Positions 50,715 through 59,775 are shown, counted from the stretch's first letter. The stretch is DNA of 64,000 nt from Syntrophus sp963665935 (GCA_963665935.1 OY762510.1:2728001-2792000); one strand, 5' to 3'. Notes: generated by a model from the letters alone, not told the origin. Numbers and translations: made by a program.

Positions 50715-51983
50715 ATGAAAGCTCCGAAAAATCGTAGAGTCTATGTGATCGGTTATGGTGCGGCGACGCCCCTGGGGGCGACGTTTGCGAAAAGCTGGGA
50801 GCGGGCGGTCCGGGGCGAGGCCGGCTTCCGGAAAGTGACCCGCTGCGAGGTCCGGACTCTTTCCGACGTCGTGGGGGAAATTCCCGACTGGGATCCCCGC
50901 GCCCTGGATTTTGTCGATGAAAAGGAGCTTTATAACTGGAACGCCGCCTTTGTGATCCTGACGATGGCCGTCTGCCAGGAAGCCCTCCGCCATGCCGGAC
51001 TTCCCATGGATTCAGGAACCGCCCCGCGGACGGCCTGCCTGGTCGGGTCCGCCCTCAACGGCCTTGATGCCTTCCGGATAGCCGTAAACCGGCTGGAGCA
51101 GAAGGGGCCCCGCCATGTCAGTCCCTACCTGCTTCCCAATCTGTGCGCCAATGTCCCGGCGGGGAAGGCTGGCATCCTGCTGGGGTTTACAGGGCCCATT
51201 TTTTCCCCGCAGGGGGCCTGCGCCTCGGGAAATCACGCCATCGGCCTGGCCGCCCGGATGATCCGTGACGGGGATTGCGATTTTGCCCTGGCAGGAGGCG
51301 TGGAAATGCCCCTTCTTCCCGAAATCATCCTCGGGTTTGCCAACATGACGGCCACGGTCAAGGTGAGCAGCCGGGATCGGGCCTGGCAGAATCCCGCCCT
51401 GGCCTCCCGGCCTTTCAGCATCGACCGGAAAGGGTTTGTCCTGTCGGAAGGGGCCGGAGTGGTGGTTCTTGCCGCGGAGGAAAAACTGGCGACTTATGGC
51501 CTTCGTCCCCGGGCGGAAGTCCTGGGGGTGGGCTGGGCGTCCGATGCCTGGCATTTTACGGAACCCAACCCGGAAACGATTGTCCGGACGATCCGCGAGG
51601 CCATCGAGGATGCGGGCCTCGGGGTGGCGGACATCCAGTGTGTCAATGCCCATGGCACTTCGACGCCCAAAGGGGACCGGGTCGAAGTGGAATGCCTGAA
51701 GGAGGTCTTCGGGACGCGGTTGAAAGACATTCCCATCTCCGCCAACAAGTCCCAGATCGGCCATACCCTCGGTGCGGCGGCCGCCATTGATGCCGCCCTG
51801 ACGATTGAGGGAATGCAGAGGGGGATTCTTCTGCCGACGATCAATTACCTTCCCGATCCCGAACTGGAAGCCTATGATTTCGTTCCTCACGAAGCGCGCC
51901 GCCGGCAGGTGGAGCTTGCCCTGTCCAATGCGTTCGGCTTCGGGGGGACAAACTGCTGCCTCATTTTTCGCGGAGTGAGCTGA
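50715..51983 (+). CDS. Beta-ketoacyl-ACP synthase (FabF-like), second block
   Basis: The 422-residue protein has Cys169 in FSPQGACASGNHAIGLA, His313 in CVNAHGTSTPKGDRVE, Lys345 and His350 in SANKSQIGHTLGAAAAID. It is a complete condensing enzyme with codon use and GC content like the first block. It opens a four-gene run with the thioesterase, dehydratase and PlsY genes, spaced by one to four bases or overlapping. Confidence 0.93.
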   Translation: MKAPKNRRVYVIGYGAATPLGATFAKSWERAVRGEAGFRKVTRCEVRTLSDVVGEIPDWDPRALDFVDEKELYNWNAAFVILTMAVCQEALRHAGLPMDSGTAPRTACLVGSALNGLDAFRIAVNRLEQKGPRHVSPYLLPNLCANVPAGKAGILLGFTGPIFSPQGACASGNHAIGLAARMIRDGDCDFALAGGVEMPLLPEIILGFANMTATVKVSSRDRAWQNPALASRPFSIDRKGFVLSEGAGVVVLAAEEKLATYGLRPRAEVLGVGWASDAWHFTEPNPETIVRTIREAIEDAGLGVADIQCVNAHGTSTPKGDRVEVECLKEVFGTRLKDIPISANKSQIGHTLGAAAAIDAALTIEGMQRGILLPTINYLPDPELEAYDFVPHEARRRQVELALSNAFGFGGTNCCLIFRGVS

Positions 51984-51984
51984 A

Positions 51985-52479
51985 ATGCGTCCTTCACCTT
52001 TTCATGGGGAACCTTTCCAGGGAAAGCATCCCGACGGCACGGCGATCTATGTCCGCGATGTCTCCACGGGGCTGGTCTGGCACCGTTGTTCCTATCGGAC
52101 CCTCTATGCCGACACCGACCGTTCCCAGGTGGTTTACCACGCCAATTATCTCCGCTATTTTGAATTCGGCAGGGGGTCCTTGATGCGGGACGCAGCCTAT
52201 CCGTACCGGGAAATCGAGGCGGGCGGCCATGTCTACCCCGTTATTGAAATGGGGGCTGCCTTTTATTCTCCCCTTTTCTACGATGACACCATGTGGATAC
52301 ACACCCGGCCTGCCGCCCTGGAGCGGGTCAAGCTTCAGTTTGATTACCTCATCACCCGCAGCGAAACGGAAGAGGTCATCTGTACTGGGTTCACCCGCCA
52401 CTGCGCCCTGAACGGTTGCGGGAATCCCGTAAAGATTGATTCCAAAACCGTCCAGCTCTGGAATTCCTTTCCCAGATAG
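51985..52479 (+). CDS. Hotdog-fold acyl-CoA/ACP thioesterase (4HBT family)
   Basis: The 164-residue protein has the 4-hydroxybenzoyl-CoA thioesterase motif TLYADTDRSQVVYHANYLRY with the catalytic Asp, then FEFGRGSLMRDAAYPYREIE. Length and motif fit YbgC/FadM-type enzymes. In this cluster it could release the acyl chain from ACP or edit stalled intermediates. It starts one base after the ketosynthase stop. Confidence 0.88.
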   Translation: MRPSPFHGEPFQGKHPDGTAIYVRDVSTGLVWHRCSYRTLYADTDRSQVVYHANYLRYFEFGRGSLMRDAAYPYREIEAGGHVYPVIEMGAAFYSPLFYDDTMWIHTRPAALERVKLQFDYLITRSETEEVICTGFTRHCALNGCGNPVKIDSKTVQLWNSFPR

Positions 52480-52483
52480 CGTC

Positions 52484-53341
52484 ATGGCGTCTTTTCCCCT
52501 GGAAATTCCCCTCTTCCCTTCCATGCGGGACCATGCCTTTGATGGCAAGGTCATGTTTTCCGCCGCCGAGCTGCTCTCCCTGAGCGCGGTGCAGGTTGCG
52601 TTAAATTTTCCTGATCTGAAGAACATAGAGCAGGCCGAAGCCCTTTTCCCCCACTTTCTGCTCCTGCCGCCGGAAGAACACAAAGTCCTACCCGTTCTAA
52701 TGGAGACGGAAATGCACTCCGATGGCGGAATTACGGCCAGGCTGCTGTCCAGATTCCAGTCCCGGAGTGGGGCCATTTCCCGTCTGCGGGAACATCTCCA
52801 GGTGCGGTTTCAAAAAGGAAACCCGACGGATCTTTTACCGTCTGCCTTTGACCAGGCGTCGGATTTGGCGGGCGAAATTCTCGACATTCCCGCGGAGAGA
52901 ATTTATGAAGAGCTGATCCCCTTCGGGCCGTCCTATCGGAATATCCGGGGGCCTCTCCGGCTGAATTCTCAGGGGGCGGTGGCCCTGCTGGCGGTCGATA
53001 ATCATTTCTGTTCCGATCCTTATCCCGATTGCTTTCCGGGAGTGCCGCGGATAGCCGATGCCGCCTTTCAGGCCGCCTGCGTCTGGGGGCAGCGTTACGC
53101 GGGCCGAGTGGTTTTCCCCGTCGGCTTCCGCCGGCGTTGTTTCCGGAAGGATCTCCAGTCGGAAGGGTCTTATCTCTGCAGGGTGTATCCCGTGGATACG
53201 ACGGGGGACTTGCTGGTCTTCGATCTCTGGATCTACGAACGAGGCGGAATTCTCTGCGAGGCCGTTTTAGGCCTGCAGATGAAGGACGTGACTGCCGGGC
53301 GGATCAAGCCGCCCCTCTGGGTGCGGGACGGGGCATCATGA
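52484..53341 (+). CDS. Polyketide synthase dehydratase-like (double hotdog) protein
   Basis: The 285-residue protein resembles stand-alone PS-DH domains: the N-terminal hotdog has PSMRDHAFDGKVMFSAAELL (catalytic His expected in MRDH) and the C-terminal one EELIPFGPSYRNIRGPLRL and ADAAFQAACVWGQ (Asp in PRIADAAFQA fits the second catalytic residue). It probably dehydrates 3-hydroxyacyl chains. The ATG at 52484 is chosen; an in-frame ATG at 52436 lies inside the thioesterase gene. It overlaps plsY by four bases. Confidence 0.75.
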   Translation: MASFPLEIPLFPSMRDHAFDGKVMFSAAELLSLSAVQVALNFPDLKNIEQAEALFPHFLLLPPEEHKVLPVLMETEMHSDGGITARLLSRFQSRSGAISRLREHLQVRFQKGNPTDLLPSAFDQASDLAGEILDIPAERIYEELIPFGPSYRNIRGPLRLNSQGAVALLAVDNHFCSDPYPDCFPGVPRIADAAFQAACVWGQRYAGRVVFPVGFRRRCFRKDLQSEGSYLCRVYPVDTTGDLLVFDLWIYERGGILCEAVLGLQMKDVTAGRIKPPLWVRDGAS

Positions 53342-53910
53342 CGGCATTTCCGGGAAGTCTCTTGCTCGCCTACCTGATCGGGTCGATCAACTTCGCCATT
53401 CTGTTGATGAAGTGGGCCGGAAAAGAAGATCCCCGTAAGGCTTTCAGCGGCAATGCCGGCGTTATCAATGTTTTCCGTTCTACGGGATGGCGCTGGGCGG
53501 GGTTGATTCTTCTTCTGGATGTGGGGAGGGCGATGCTGGTTGCCTGGATCGCCCTTTCCCTTCTACCTTTGCCGATGGTTTCCTGGAGCGGATTTGCACT
53601 TGTACTGGGTAACTGTTTTCCCTGCTTTCATGGCTTCCGCGGCGGCAAGGGGGTGGCCGCTTACCTCGGGTTTACCCTTCTTCTGTCCCCATGGGCGGCT
53701 CTCATTGCAGCCCTGCTGTGGGTGGCCGTTTTTCGATGCGTGCGGACTCCCTTCGTTGCCTCCTTTGGTATGGTCTCCGTCCTTGCCGCGGGAGTACTGG
53801 TTCGCTGTGACTGGTCGGCATGGTCCCTCGCTGCCACGCTGGCGACGATCGCCCTGATTGTGCTTCGTCACAGAGCAAATATTTCTGCCTCGATCGCAAA
53901 GTCCAGATAA
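53338..53910 (+). CDS. plsY: PlsY-family acyl-phosphate:glycerol-3-phosphate acyltransferase (cluster paralogue)
   Basis: The 190-residue, five- to six-helix membrane protein has the PlsY motifs LLAYLIGSINFAILLMKWAG, FSGNAGVINVFRSTGWRWAG and FPCFHGFRGGKGVAAYLGF. PlsY transfers an acyl group from acyl-phosphate to the sn-1 position of glycerol-3-phosphate. The usual Lys after the second motif (DxxKG) is Arg here. Its start overlaps the dehydratase stop (ATGA), so it is coupled to the cluster and may be specialised for its product. Confidence 0.9.
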   Translation: MTAFPGSLLLAYLIGSINFAILLMKWAGKEDPRKAFSGNAGVINVFRSTGWRWAGLILLLDVGRAMLVAWIALSLLPLPMVSWSGFALVLGNCFPCFHGFRGGKGVAAYLGFTLLLSPWAALIAALLWVAVFRCVRTPFVASFGMVSVLAAGVLVRCDWSAWSLAATLATIALIVLRHRANISASIAKSR

Positions 53911-53998
53911 ATCATAGCTTGCATTTCCTATCGGAATCATGGCAAATACGAAGTAGGCGAATCAGAATAAAATGACCTGAATAGAGGGGGATAGACAT

Positions 53999-54829
53999 AT
54001 GTGGGAGTACACGGACAAGGTTAAAGAGCATTTTTTAGAACCCCACAACGTGGGAGAAGTGGAAAATCCCGACGGGGTAGCGGAAGTCGGCTCCATTGCC
54101 TGTGGCGACGCACTCCGCCTGACGTTCAAATTGGATGAGAACAAGCGCATCAAGGAAGCGAAATTCAAGACCTTCGGCTGCGCCAGCGCCATTGCATCCG
54201 CGTCGGCCCTGACGGAGATGGTCAAGGGGCTTACCGTCGAAGAGGCGGAAAAGATCTCCAATCAGGATATTGCCGCTTATCTGGGGGGGCTTCCTGAGGA
54301 AAAGATGCATTGCTCCGTCCTCGGTCAGCAGGCCCTGGAAAAGGCGATCTCTTATTACCGGGGAGGACCGTCGGCGTCGGAGGCAAAAGAAGGAGAGATC
54401 GTCTGTGAATGTTTCGGCGTGACGGATCGGGAAATCGAAAAGGCCATCAAGGAAAATAACCTGTCGACCGTGGAAGACGTGACCAACTATACCAAGGCGG
54501 GAGGCGGCTGTGGGAATTGCCATGGCAGGATTCAGGAGATCATCGACCGGGTTCGGGCCGAGGTCCGGGAGCCTGTGCGGCCGAAAATGACGAACATTCA
54601 GAAGATCCGCATGATCGAGGAAGTCCTGGATAAGGAAATCCGGCCCTCTCTGAAGACGGATGGCGGGGATGTGGAACTCATCGATGTGGTTGGAAATCGA
54701 GTGCTGGTGGCGACCCGGGGGGCCTGCGCCGTGTGCCGGGCATCTCAGCAGACCTTGAAAGGGTTTGTGGAATACAAACTCCGGGAACTGGTCTCACCGG
54801 ATCTCATCGTGGAGGAGGTGACGGCATGA
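53999..54829 (+). CDS. nifU: Full-length NifU Fe-S scaffold protein
   Basis: The 276-residue protein has three domains: an IscU-like scaffold (Cys35 in SIACGDALRL, Cys61 in FKTFGCASAIASAS, Cys105 in KMHCSVLGQQ), a central 2Fe-2S ferredoxin-like domain (VCECFGVTD, then GGCGNCHGRIQE) and a C-terminal Nfu domain (RGACAVCRASQQTLKG). This is the nitrogenase-type layout that also serves as the general Fe-S assembly system in many anaerobes. It overlaps nifS by four bases. No nif structural genes are in the window. Confidence 0.95.
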   Translation: MWEYTDKVKEHFLEPHNVGEVENPDGVAEVGSIACGDALRLTFKLDENKRIKEAKFKTFGCASAIASASALTEMVKGLTVEEAEKISNQDIAAYLGGLPEEKMHCSVLGQQALEKAISYYRGGPSASEAKEGEIVCECFGVTDREIEKAIKENNLSTVEDVTNYTKAGGGCGNCHGRIQEIIDRVRAEVREPVRPKMTNIQKIRMIEEVLDKEIRPSLKTDGGDVELIDVVGNRVLVATRGACAVCRASQQTLKGFVEYKLRELVSPDLIVEEVTA

Positions 54830-56010
54830 CGACGATTTATCTGGACAACAATGCGACCACCCAGGTGGCGGCGGAAGTGCTGGCGGCCATGCTTCCCTAT
54901 TTCGGTAATTTTTACGGCAATCCCTCCAGCATGCATACCTTCGGCGGCCAGGTCGGCATCAAGGTCCGGGAAGCCCGGGAACAGATTGCAGCCCTCCTTG
55001 GGGCTTCACCCGATGAGATCATCTTCACCAGTTGCGGGACGGAAAGCGACAACACGGCCATCCGCTCGGCGCTGGCCACCCATCCGGACCGAAGGCACAT
55101 TGTGACCAGCCGGGTGGAGCATCCAGCCATCCGTTCCCTCGGTGCGCATCTGGCCAAGGAAGGGTATCGGGTAACGGAAGTGCCCGTGGACAGTGAAGGC
55201 CTTCTCAATATGGAGATCTATGAAAAAAGCCTCACCCCGGATACGGCCGTTGCCAGCCTGATGTGGGCGAACAATGAGACAGGCGTCATCTTTCCCGTGG
55301 AGCAGGCAGCCCAGATGGCCCATGACCGCGGCATCCTCTTTCACACCGACGCGGTTCAGGCCGTCGGGAAGATCCCGATCAATCTGCAGAAAAGCGCCAT
55401 CGATATGCTGTCCCTTTCCGGGCACAAACTCCATGCCCCCAAGGGGATCGGCGTCTTCTATCTGCGGCGGGGAACACGGTTTTCCCCCTTCATGATCGGC
55501 GGTCACCAGGAGCGGGAACGACGGGGGGGGACGGAGAACGTGCCGAGCATCATCGGACTGGGAAAGGCCTGTGAACTGGCCGCCCGGAACATGGACGAGG
55601 AAAACACCAGGGTACGACAGTTGCGGGATAAACTGGAGAATGAATTGCTGGCCAGGATCCCCAACTCCCGGGTCAACGGCGACCGGATGGACCGTCTTCC
55701 CAACACCACGAACATCAGCTTTGAATTCGTGGAAGGGGAGGGCATCCTGCTCATGCTGGACCGCTACGGTATCTGTGCCTCATCAGGATCGGCCTGCACC
55801 TCGGGCTCCCTTCAGCCTTCCCATGTCCTGCGGGCCATGGGGGTCCCCTTTACGATGGCCCATGGGTCGATCCGCTTCAGTCTGAGCATCGAGAATAATG
55901 AAGAGGAAATCGATCTGGTCATCGAGAACCTGCCGCATATTATCGGGCGGTTGCGGGAGATGTCGCCCTATTGGGAGGCGGGAAAACAGGCCTGCGCCAC
56001 GCCTTCCTGA
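54826..56010 (+). CDS. nifS: Cysteine desulfurase NifS
   Basis: The 394-residue PLP enzyme takes sulfur from cysteine for Fe-S clusters. Lys201 in LSLSGHKLHAPKGIGV binds PLP and Cys324 in CASSGSACTSGSLQPSHVL is the persulfide carrier. HTDAVQAVGKIP and RRGGTENVP are typical. The ATG at 54826 overlaps the nifU stop; a longer frame from 54733 is inside nifU. The pair is followed by a strong terminator. Confidence 0.96.
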   Translation: MTTIYLDNNATTQVAAEVLAAMLPYFGNFYGNPSSMHTFGGQVGIKVREAREQIAALLGASPDEIIFTSCGTESDNTAIRSALATHPDRRHIVTSRVEHPAIRSLGAHLAKEGYRVTEVPVDSEGLLNMEIYEKSLTPDTAVASLMWANNETGVIFPVEQAAQMAHDRGILFHTDAVQAVGKIPINLQKSAIDMLSLSGHKLHAPKGIGVFYLRRGTRFSPFMIGGHQERERRGGTENVPSIIGLGKACELAARNMDEENTRVRQLRDKLENELLARIPNSRVNGDRMDRLPNTTNISFEFVEGEGILLMLDRYGICASSGSACTSGSLQPSHVLRAMGVPFTMAHGSIRFSLSIENNEEEIDLVIENLPHIIGRLREMSPYWEAGKQACATPS

Positions 56011-56064
56011 CCTCTTTCCTGAGGGGGTGAACGTTCGGTTCTTGAAAGAGACAAGCCCTGCAAA

Positions 56065-56099
56065 AAAGGACCTGACCGGATCCGGTCAGGTCCTTTTTT
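56065..56099 (+). terminator. Intrinsic terminator after nifS
   Basis: AAAGGACCTGACCGGA and TCCGGTCAGGTCCTTT form a perfect stem through GGATCC, followed by TTTT. It is symmetrical and could also end transcription of the convergent small gene at 56112. Confidence 0.9.
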
Positions 56100-56111
56100 A
56101 ATCTTTGATCC

Positions 56112-56273
56112 TTATCCTTTCCGGATAATCAATCGACAATATCCTTCCTTCAAAATGTTCTCATTCACCTTGCTTCCATTGAGCTTCTGGCGGTTCCGCC
56201 GCAGCCACACGAGTTCCGGTGCAATCAGGCCAAGAACACCCGGATGCTTCGTAAGACGCTTCAAAAAGTTCAT
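56112..56273 (-). CDS. Hypothetical small protein
   Basis: A 53-residue basic protein, MNFLKRLTKHPGVLGLIAPE followed by LVWLRRNRQKLNGSKVNENI. AGGAGT lies eight bases before the ATG at 56273, which supports translation. No family was recognised. It has a short hydrophobic patch in the middle of a basic chain. Confidence 0.55.
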   Translation of the reverse strand: MNFLKRLTKHPGVLGLIAPELVWLRRNRQKLNGSKVNENILKEGYCRLIIRKG

Positions 56274-56698
56274 TGCCCGTACTCCTTCCTGTGTCAATGG
56301 TTAAATGACTTTTACAGAATGGTGCATCACAAATTTGCATTGCGGGATTGAATCTTATACCAAGTCGCCTTCATTCGGCTAACGGCGTTGGCTTCGTTGT
56401 CAGCTCCTCGACGTATCATCTATACGACTGCGTCGCCTCCTCCTTGCCGCCTTGTTAACCTTTTGAATGCAACTTGGTATTACTTGGATAAAGAATACAA
56501 GATGATCAGGAGTCGTGCAATCAGGGCTAGAATGATTTATTGCCGTTAAAAGTCTTACAACGAGATGAAAAAATCCGTAGATCTGGATAAGGAGATGACT
56601 GAGGGTAAGTCTATCTTTTCCGTAGGATCATGAAAAGGAAGAACTATTTCTTGAAGAAAAAGGAGGTGCAGGGCTGATCGTTGTATTGGCGAAGGCTG
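56274..56698. other. Intergenic region with a MITE-like repeat
   Basis: Gene-free except for the repeat at 56357-56480. The remaining bases hold short frames without ribosome sites. Confidence 0.55.
56357..56480. repeat. MITE-like element with inverted ends
   Basis: The 124-bp unit begins ATACCAAGTCGCCTTCATTC and its other end, read on the minus strand, begins ATACCAAGTTGCATTCAAAA. It has no coding capacity. The GC-rich centre (CGGCGTTGGCTTCGTTGTCA) could fold into secondary structure. Confidence 0.7.
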
Positions 56699-56705
56699 AT
56701 GAGTC

Positions 56706-57401
56706 TCAAATCACACGCATAAGGAGTTTGCTCACGCCTTTTTCTACGACGGAGAGTTTTTTCGCGAGGCCATAGGAAAGATCCACATCTCGACCGGCAA
56801 CAAAAGGGCCGCGATCGGTAACGGTTGCTTTAACCATTTGACCTGTCCCGGGGTTTTCCAATTCGACACGGGTTCCGAAGGGCAGATAGCGATGGGCCAG
56901 CGTTGCGGCGTTCATGTCGAAGGCGTTGCCGTTCGCCATTTTTTTACCCTGATGGTTTTTCCCATACCAGCTCGCTGTTACCACCTGCCTTTTCTCGGAA
57001 TTCGGAAGGCGGATCTGTATCTCCTGGCCGGCGCGCAACAGAGAGGGGTTCTGCAGGCCATTATCCTTTATGATATCTTCAACAGGCACATTAAACTTCT
57101 TTTCTGCCAGAGCGGATAAGGTATCTCCCTCCTTGACCTTATAAGAAATCCAACGATTGTTATTCCCTGCGCCATCTTTGACCGGGGAAGAATTTTCTTT
57201 TACAGATGCCTGAGCATTGGCCAACGCTCCCTGGAAGGAATTGGAATTGCGGACAGAAGCGCCTTCTTTGATATACAAGCGTCCCGTCCTGCTGGAGCGA
57301 CTGACGGCATTGGGGTTGAGCTGCCGGAATTCATCCCAGCTTACACCGAGCAAACGAGTTACTTTTTCAATCGAATCGCCTTTTCTTATCTGATAATCCA
57401 A
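56706..57401 (-). CDS. LysM and RlpA-like (double-psi beta-barrel) protein without signal peptide
   Basis: The 231-residue protein has a LysM motif at the start (YQIRKGDSIEKVTRLLGVSW), a second at about 88-131 (YKVKEGDTLSALAEKKFNVP) and an RlpA barrel (VVTASWYGKNHQGKKMANGN, then LPFGTRVELENPGTGQMVKA and VTDRGPFVAGRDVDLSYGLA). RlpA proteins cut glycan strands lacking stem peptides. No signal peptide or lipobox is visible; the TTG start has GGAG upstream and an in-frame stop lies eight codons before it. It may be N-terminally truncated. Confidence 0.85.
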   Translation of the reverse strand: MDYQIRKGDSIEKVTRLLGVSWDEFRQLNPNAVSRSSRTGRLYIKEGASVRNSNSFQGALANAQASVKENSSPVKDGAGNNNRWISYKVKEGDTLSALAEKKFNVPVEDIIKDNGLQNPSLLRAGQEIQIRLPNSEKRQVVTASWYGKNHQGKKMANGNAFDMNAATLAHRYLPFGTRVELENPGTGQMVKATVTDRGPFVAGRDVDLSYGLAKKLSVVEKGVSKLLMRVI

Positions 57402-57523
57402 ATCTGATCTCCAAACAGGTCAAAGTTCACTCCCGGATCGGCATGCATTATTCAAACCATTCCGTCCCTTGCCGAGGCAATGATGCTCTTCTGGTCCTTG
57501 ATTACGATGAGTTGCTCCGAGAA

Positions 57524-58294
57524 TTAAAAGAGGAAAGAAAAGGCCAGGAGGGACAGGGCAATCAAGGCGTGAAGAACGATAATTCCGATTTTGTGGTTGC
57601 AGTAGAATTCATTGCCTTTTTGAATACGTTCAAAACCGCCGCAGATCCGTCGAAACCGGTCGAGGGCAAGATATTTGTTGTCCGTGACGGCATCGCCCTG
57701 AAAGGCGAACATGGGTTTGACGGCATAAACGCCGTCGGTCAGAGGGCGAAAGAGGGTATCATTGACGATCCCCTGCCAGGGTTGATAGGCCAGGGTTTCG
57801 GCGTAAGGGCGGTTCAGGGCGTAGGCATGGGCCAGACTCTGGTATCTGACTTTCCGGATGGCTGGTTCCTCGGTCTTCCGGCTGGAACAGATGAGCGCCC
57901 CCAGGAGCAGGACCTTCCAGTCGGGATGGTTCGAGAGAAACCGGGTGCATCGCTGAAGACGTTCGGGATCGAACCGGTCAAAGAGGACGTCGTCCTCAAA
58001 GACGACGATGTTTTCCGCCCCCACTTCCAGACCCTTACGCAGGCAGGTCATGTGAGACTCGTAGATGCCCTGTTCGACGTCAAAGGGATGGCGCTTGACC
58101 AGAACGAATTCAACTTTTCCCTTCAGCCCGACTTTTGAGAACTGGGCAGAAACCGCCTGTCGCCGATCTTCCCGTTCTTCCAGAGAGATGCAATAGATGC
58201 GGTCGAAAAAATCCCAACCGGAAGGGGAATCCTTACCGGCGACCTGTGCGGCAGCACGATCCATGACCTTTCTTTCCTCAAAGGACTTCATCAT
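57524..58294 (-). CDS. Glycosyltransferase family 25 (LPS biosynthesis type)
   Basis: The 256-residue protein has the family pattern DFFDRIYCISLEEREDRRQA, GIYESHMTCLRKGLEVGAEN, IVVFEDDVLFDRF (donor metal site) and HAYALNRPYAETLAY. GT25 enzymes usually transfer galactose to lipooligosaccharide. A C-terminal hydrophobic segment (IGIIVLHALIALSLLAFSFL) suggests membrane attachment. It lies 12 bases after the small membrane protein gene. Confidence 0.87.
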   Translation of the reverse strand: MMKSFEERKVMDRAAAQVAGKDSPSGWDFFDRIYCISLEEREDRRQAVSAQFSKVGLKGKVEFVLVKRHPFDVEQGIYESHMTCLRKGLEVGAENIVVFEDDVLFDRFDPERLQRCTRFLSNHPDWKVLLLGALICSSRKTEEPAIRKVRYQSLAHAYALNRPYAETLAYQPWQGIVNDTLFRPLTDGVYAVKPMFAFQGDAVTDNKYLALDRFRRICGGFERIQKGNEFYCNHKIGIIVLHALIALSLLAFSFLF

Positions 58295-58306
58295 TATGAC
58301 GGATCC

Positions 58307-58654
58307 CTAGCGGAGGAACTTCATAAAGAGCTTCCCCAGGGCATATCGAGTAACGACCCCCATGTAATGGGGGGCGCGGGCGAGCCAGGCGCCGGCAAAA
58401 AAAACGACGTAGGAAAACCCGTAGGTTGCCGGACAGCCGATCACGGCGATCAGGGGTTCCTGCAGATATGCGGCAAGCATGGTCAGGGCGGCCACGGCGG
58501 GCCAGCCGATGATATAACTGAACCCCATCAGGGTCAATCCGGCAATCAACCGGGGCGTGGGACGTTCCCGGAATTCCGAGAGATCCGCAGGATGATCGAG
58601 AGCATCCCGGATATATTTGCTTCTTGAGAGGACCTCCGCAATTTTTCGGGTCAT
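58307..58654 (-). CDS. Hypothetical membrane protein
   Basis: The 115-residue protein has two or three hydrophobic segments (LIAGLTLMGFSYIIGWPAVA and PLIAVIGCPATYGFSYVVFF) and a basic C-terminal helix (VTRYALGKLFMKFLR). No family was recognised. It is upstream of the glycosyltransferase gene and likely cotranscribed with it. Confidence 0.7.
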   Translation of the reverse strand: MTRKIAEVLSRSKYIRDALDHPADLSEFRERPTPRLIAGLTLMGFSYIIGWPAVAALTMLAAYLQEPLIAVIGCPATYGFSYVVFFAGAWLARAPHYMGVVTRYALGKLFMKFLR

Positions 58655-58764
58655 GGCGACAGGCTTCCTTCGCAGATCAGGATTTTAGGCACAGGGAAAA
58701 CTGCAGCATCCACGCCAGCCCGGCCATCGATCGGGCATTCCATATTTTGAGGGGATGAAAACAT

Positions 58765-59775
58765 TCAGCAGATTCTTGGAACCAGTTCCCCCAGCGGCAG
58801 ATCGACCACCCGGGAACCGCCGATGCTCGTCTGCAGAATCAGCCCCCCTCCATCCCGCTCCCCCACAGCGCCGATGATTCTGGCATCGCGGCCATATTCG
58901 TGTTTCCGCAGGGTCTCCAGGATTCGCTCTGCATCCGGTGCCGCACAGAAAATGGCCACTTTCCCTTCATTGGCCAGAAAGAAGGGATCAAATCCCAGGA
59001 TTTCACAGACGCCTCTCACTTCTTCCCGAACGGGTAGCTCAGCCTCCCGGATCGAAAGGGACAACCCGGATTGACCGGCGATCTCAGCCAGGATGGCCCC
59101 GAGTCCGCCGCGGGTCGGGTCTCTCATGCAGTGGATATTTGGAGATGCCGCCAGGATTGAGGCAATGAGACCGTTAAGAGGTGCCGAATCGGACTGAATC
59201 TCCGAAATCAGTCCCAGCTCCTTGCGTTTGCAAAGGACGGTGGCGCCATGGTCACCGATCGTGCCGCTCACAAGGATCGCATCACCCGGTTGGATGCTTT
59301 CCACGGACAGGGGGTGAGGGTATTCAATCCTTCCGATGCCGGAGGTGTTGATGAAGAGACCATCGGCGGCCCCGCGGGCCACAACCTTGGTGTCTCCCGT
59401 CACAATGGACACACCGGCCGTTTTTGCCGCGTCTGCCATGGAGCGGGCAATCCTTTTCAGGTCCTCCATGGGGAACCCCTCTTCGAGGATGAATCCGGCA
59501 CTCAACATCAGCGGGATTCCGCCACAGACGGAAAGGTCATTGATTGTTCCATGGACGGCCAGCGATCCGATGTCTCCACCGGGAAAAAAGATCGGGTCGA
59601 TCACATAGGAATCCGTTGTGAAACAGAATTTCCTGTCTCCCAAAGTGACGACGGCGCTGTCTTCCAGCCGCTCCAGGCAGGCGTTCTTGAAGAAGGGGAG
59701 GAAAACTTCGGTAACGAGTTCATGGCTGAGGAGTCCTCCCCCGCCATGTTCCAACAGAATTCGCTCTCTGTTCAT
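58765..59775 (-). CDS. hypE: Hydrogenase maturation protein HypE (carbamoyl dehydratase)
   Basis: HypE dehydrates the thiocarboxamide on its own C-terminal cysteine to thiocyanate, the source of the CN ligands of NiFe hydrogenase. The 336-residue protein has LLEHGGGGLLSHELVTEVFL, TTDSYVIDPIFFPGGDIGSL, VHGTINDLSVCGG and DPTRGGLGAILAEIAGQS, and ends in the diagnostic PRIC. The ATG at 59775 follows AGGA; a longer frame to 59898 has no homology. Last gene of the hyp operon. Confidence 0.96.
   Translation of the reverse strand: MNRERILLEHGGGGLLSHELVTEVFLPFFKNACLERLEDSAVVTLGDRKFCFTTDSYVIDPIFFPGGDIGSLAVHGTINDLSVCGGIPLMLSAGFILEEGFPMEDLKRIARSMADAAKTAGVSIVTGDTKVVARGAADGLFINTSGIGRIEYPHPLSVESIQPGDAILVSGTIGDHGATVLCKRKELGLISEIQSDSAPLNGLIASILAASPNIHCMRDPTRGGLGAILAEIAGQSGLSLSIREAELPVREEVRGVCEILGFDPFFLANEGKVAIFCAAPDAERILETLRKHEYGRDARIIGAVGERDGGGLILQTSIGGSRVVDLPLGELVPRIC

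Noticed and set aside
53999..56010. nifU/nifS as part of a nitrogenase cluster
   Set aside because: No nifHDK or other nif genes are near; the pair commonly serves general Fe-S assembly in anaerobes.
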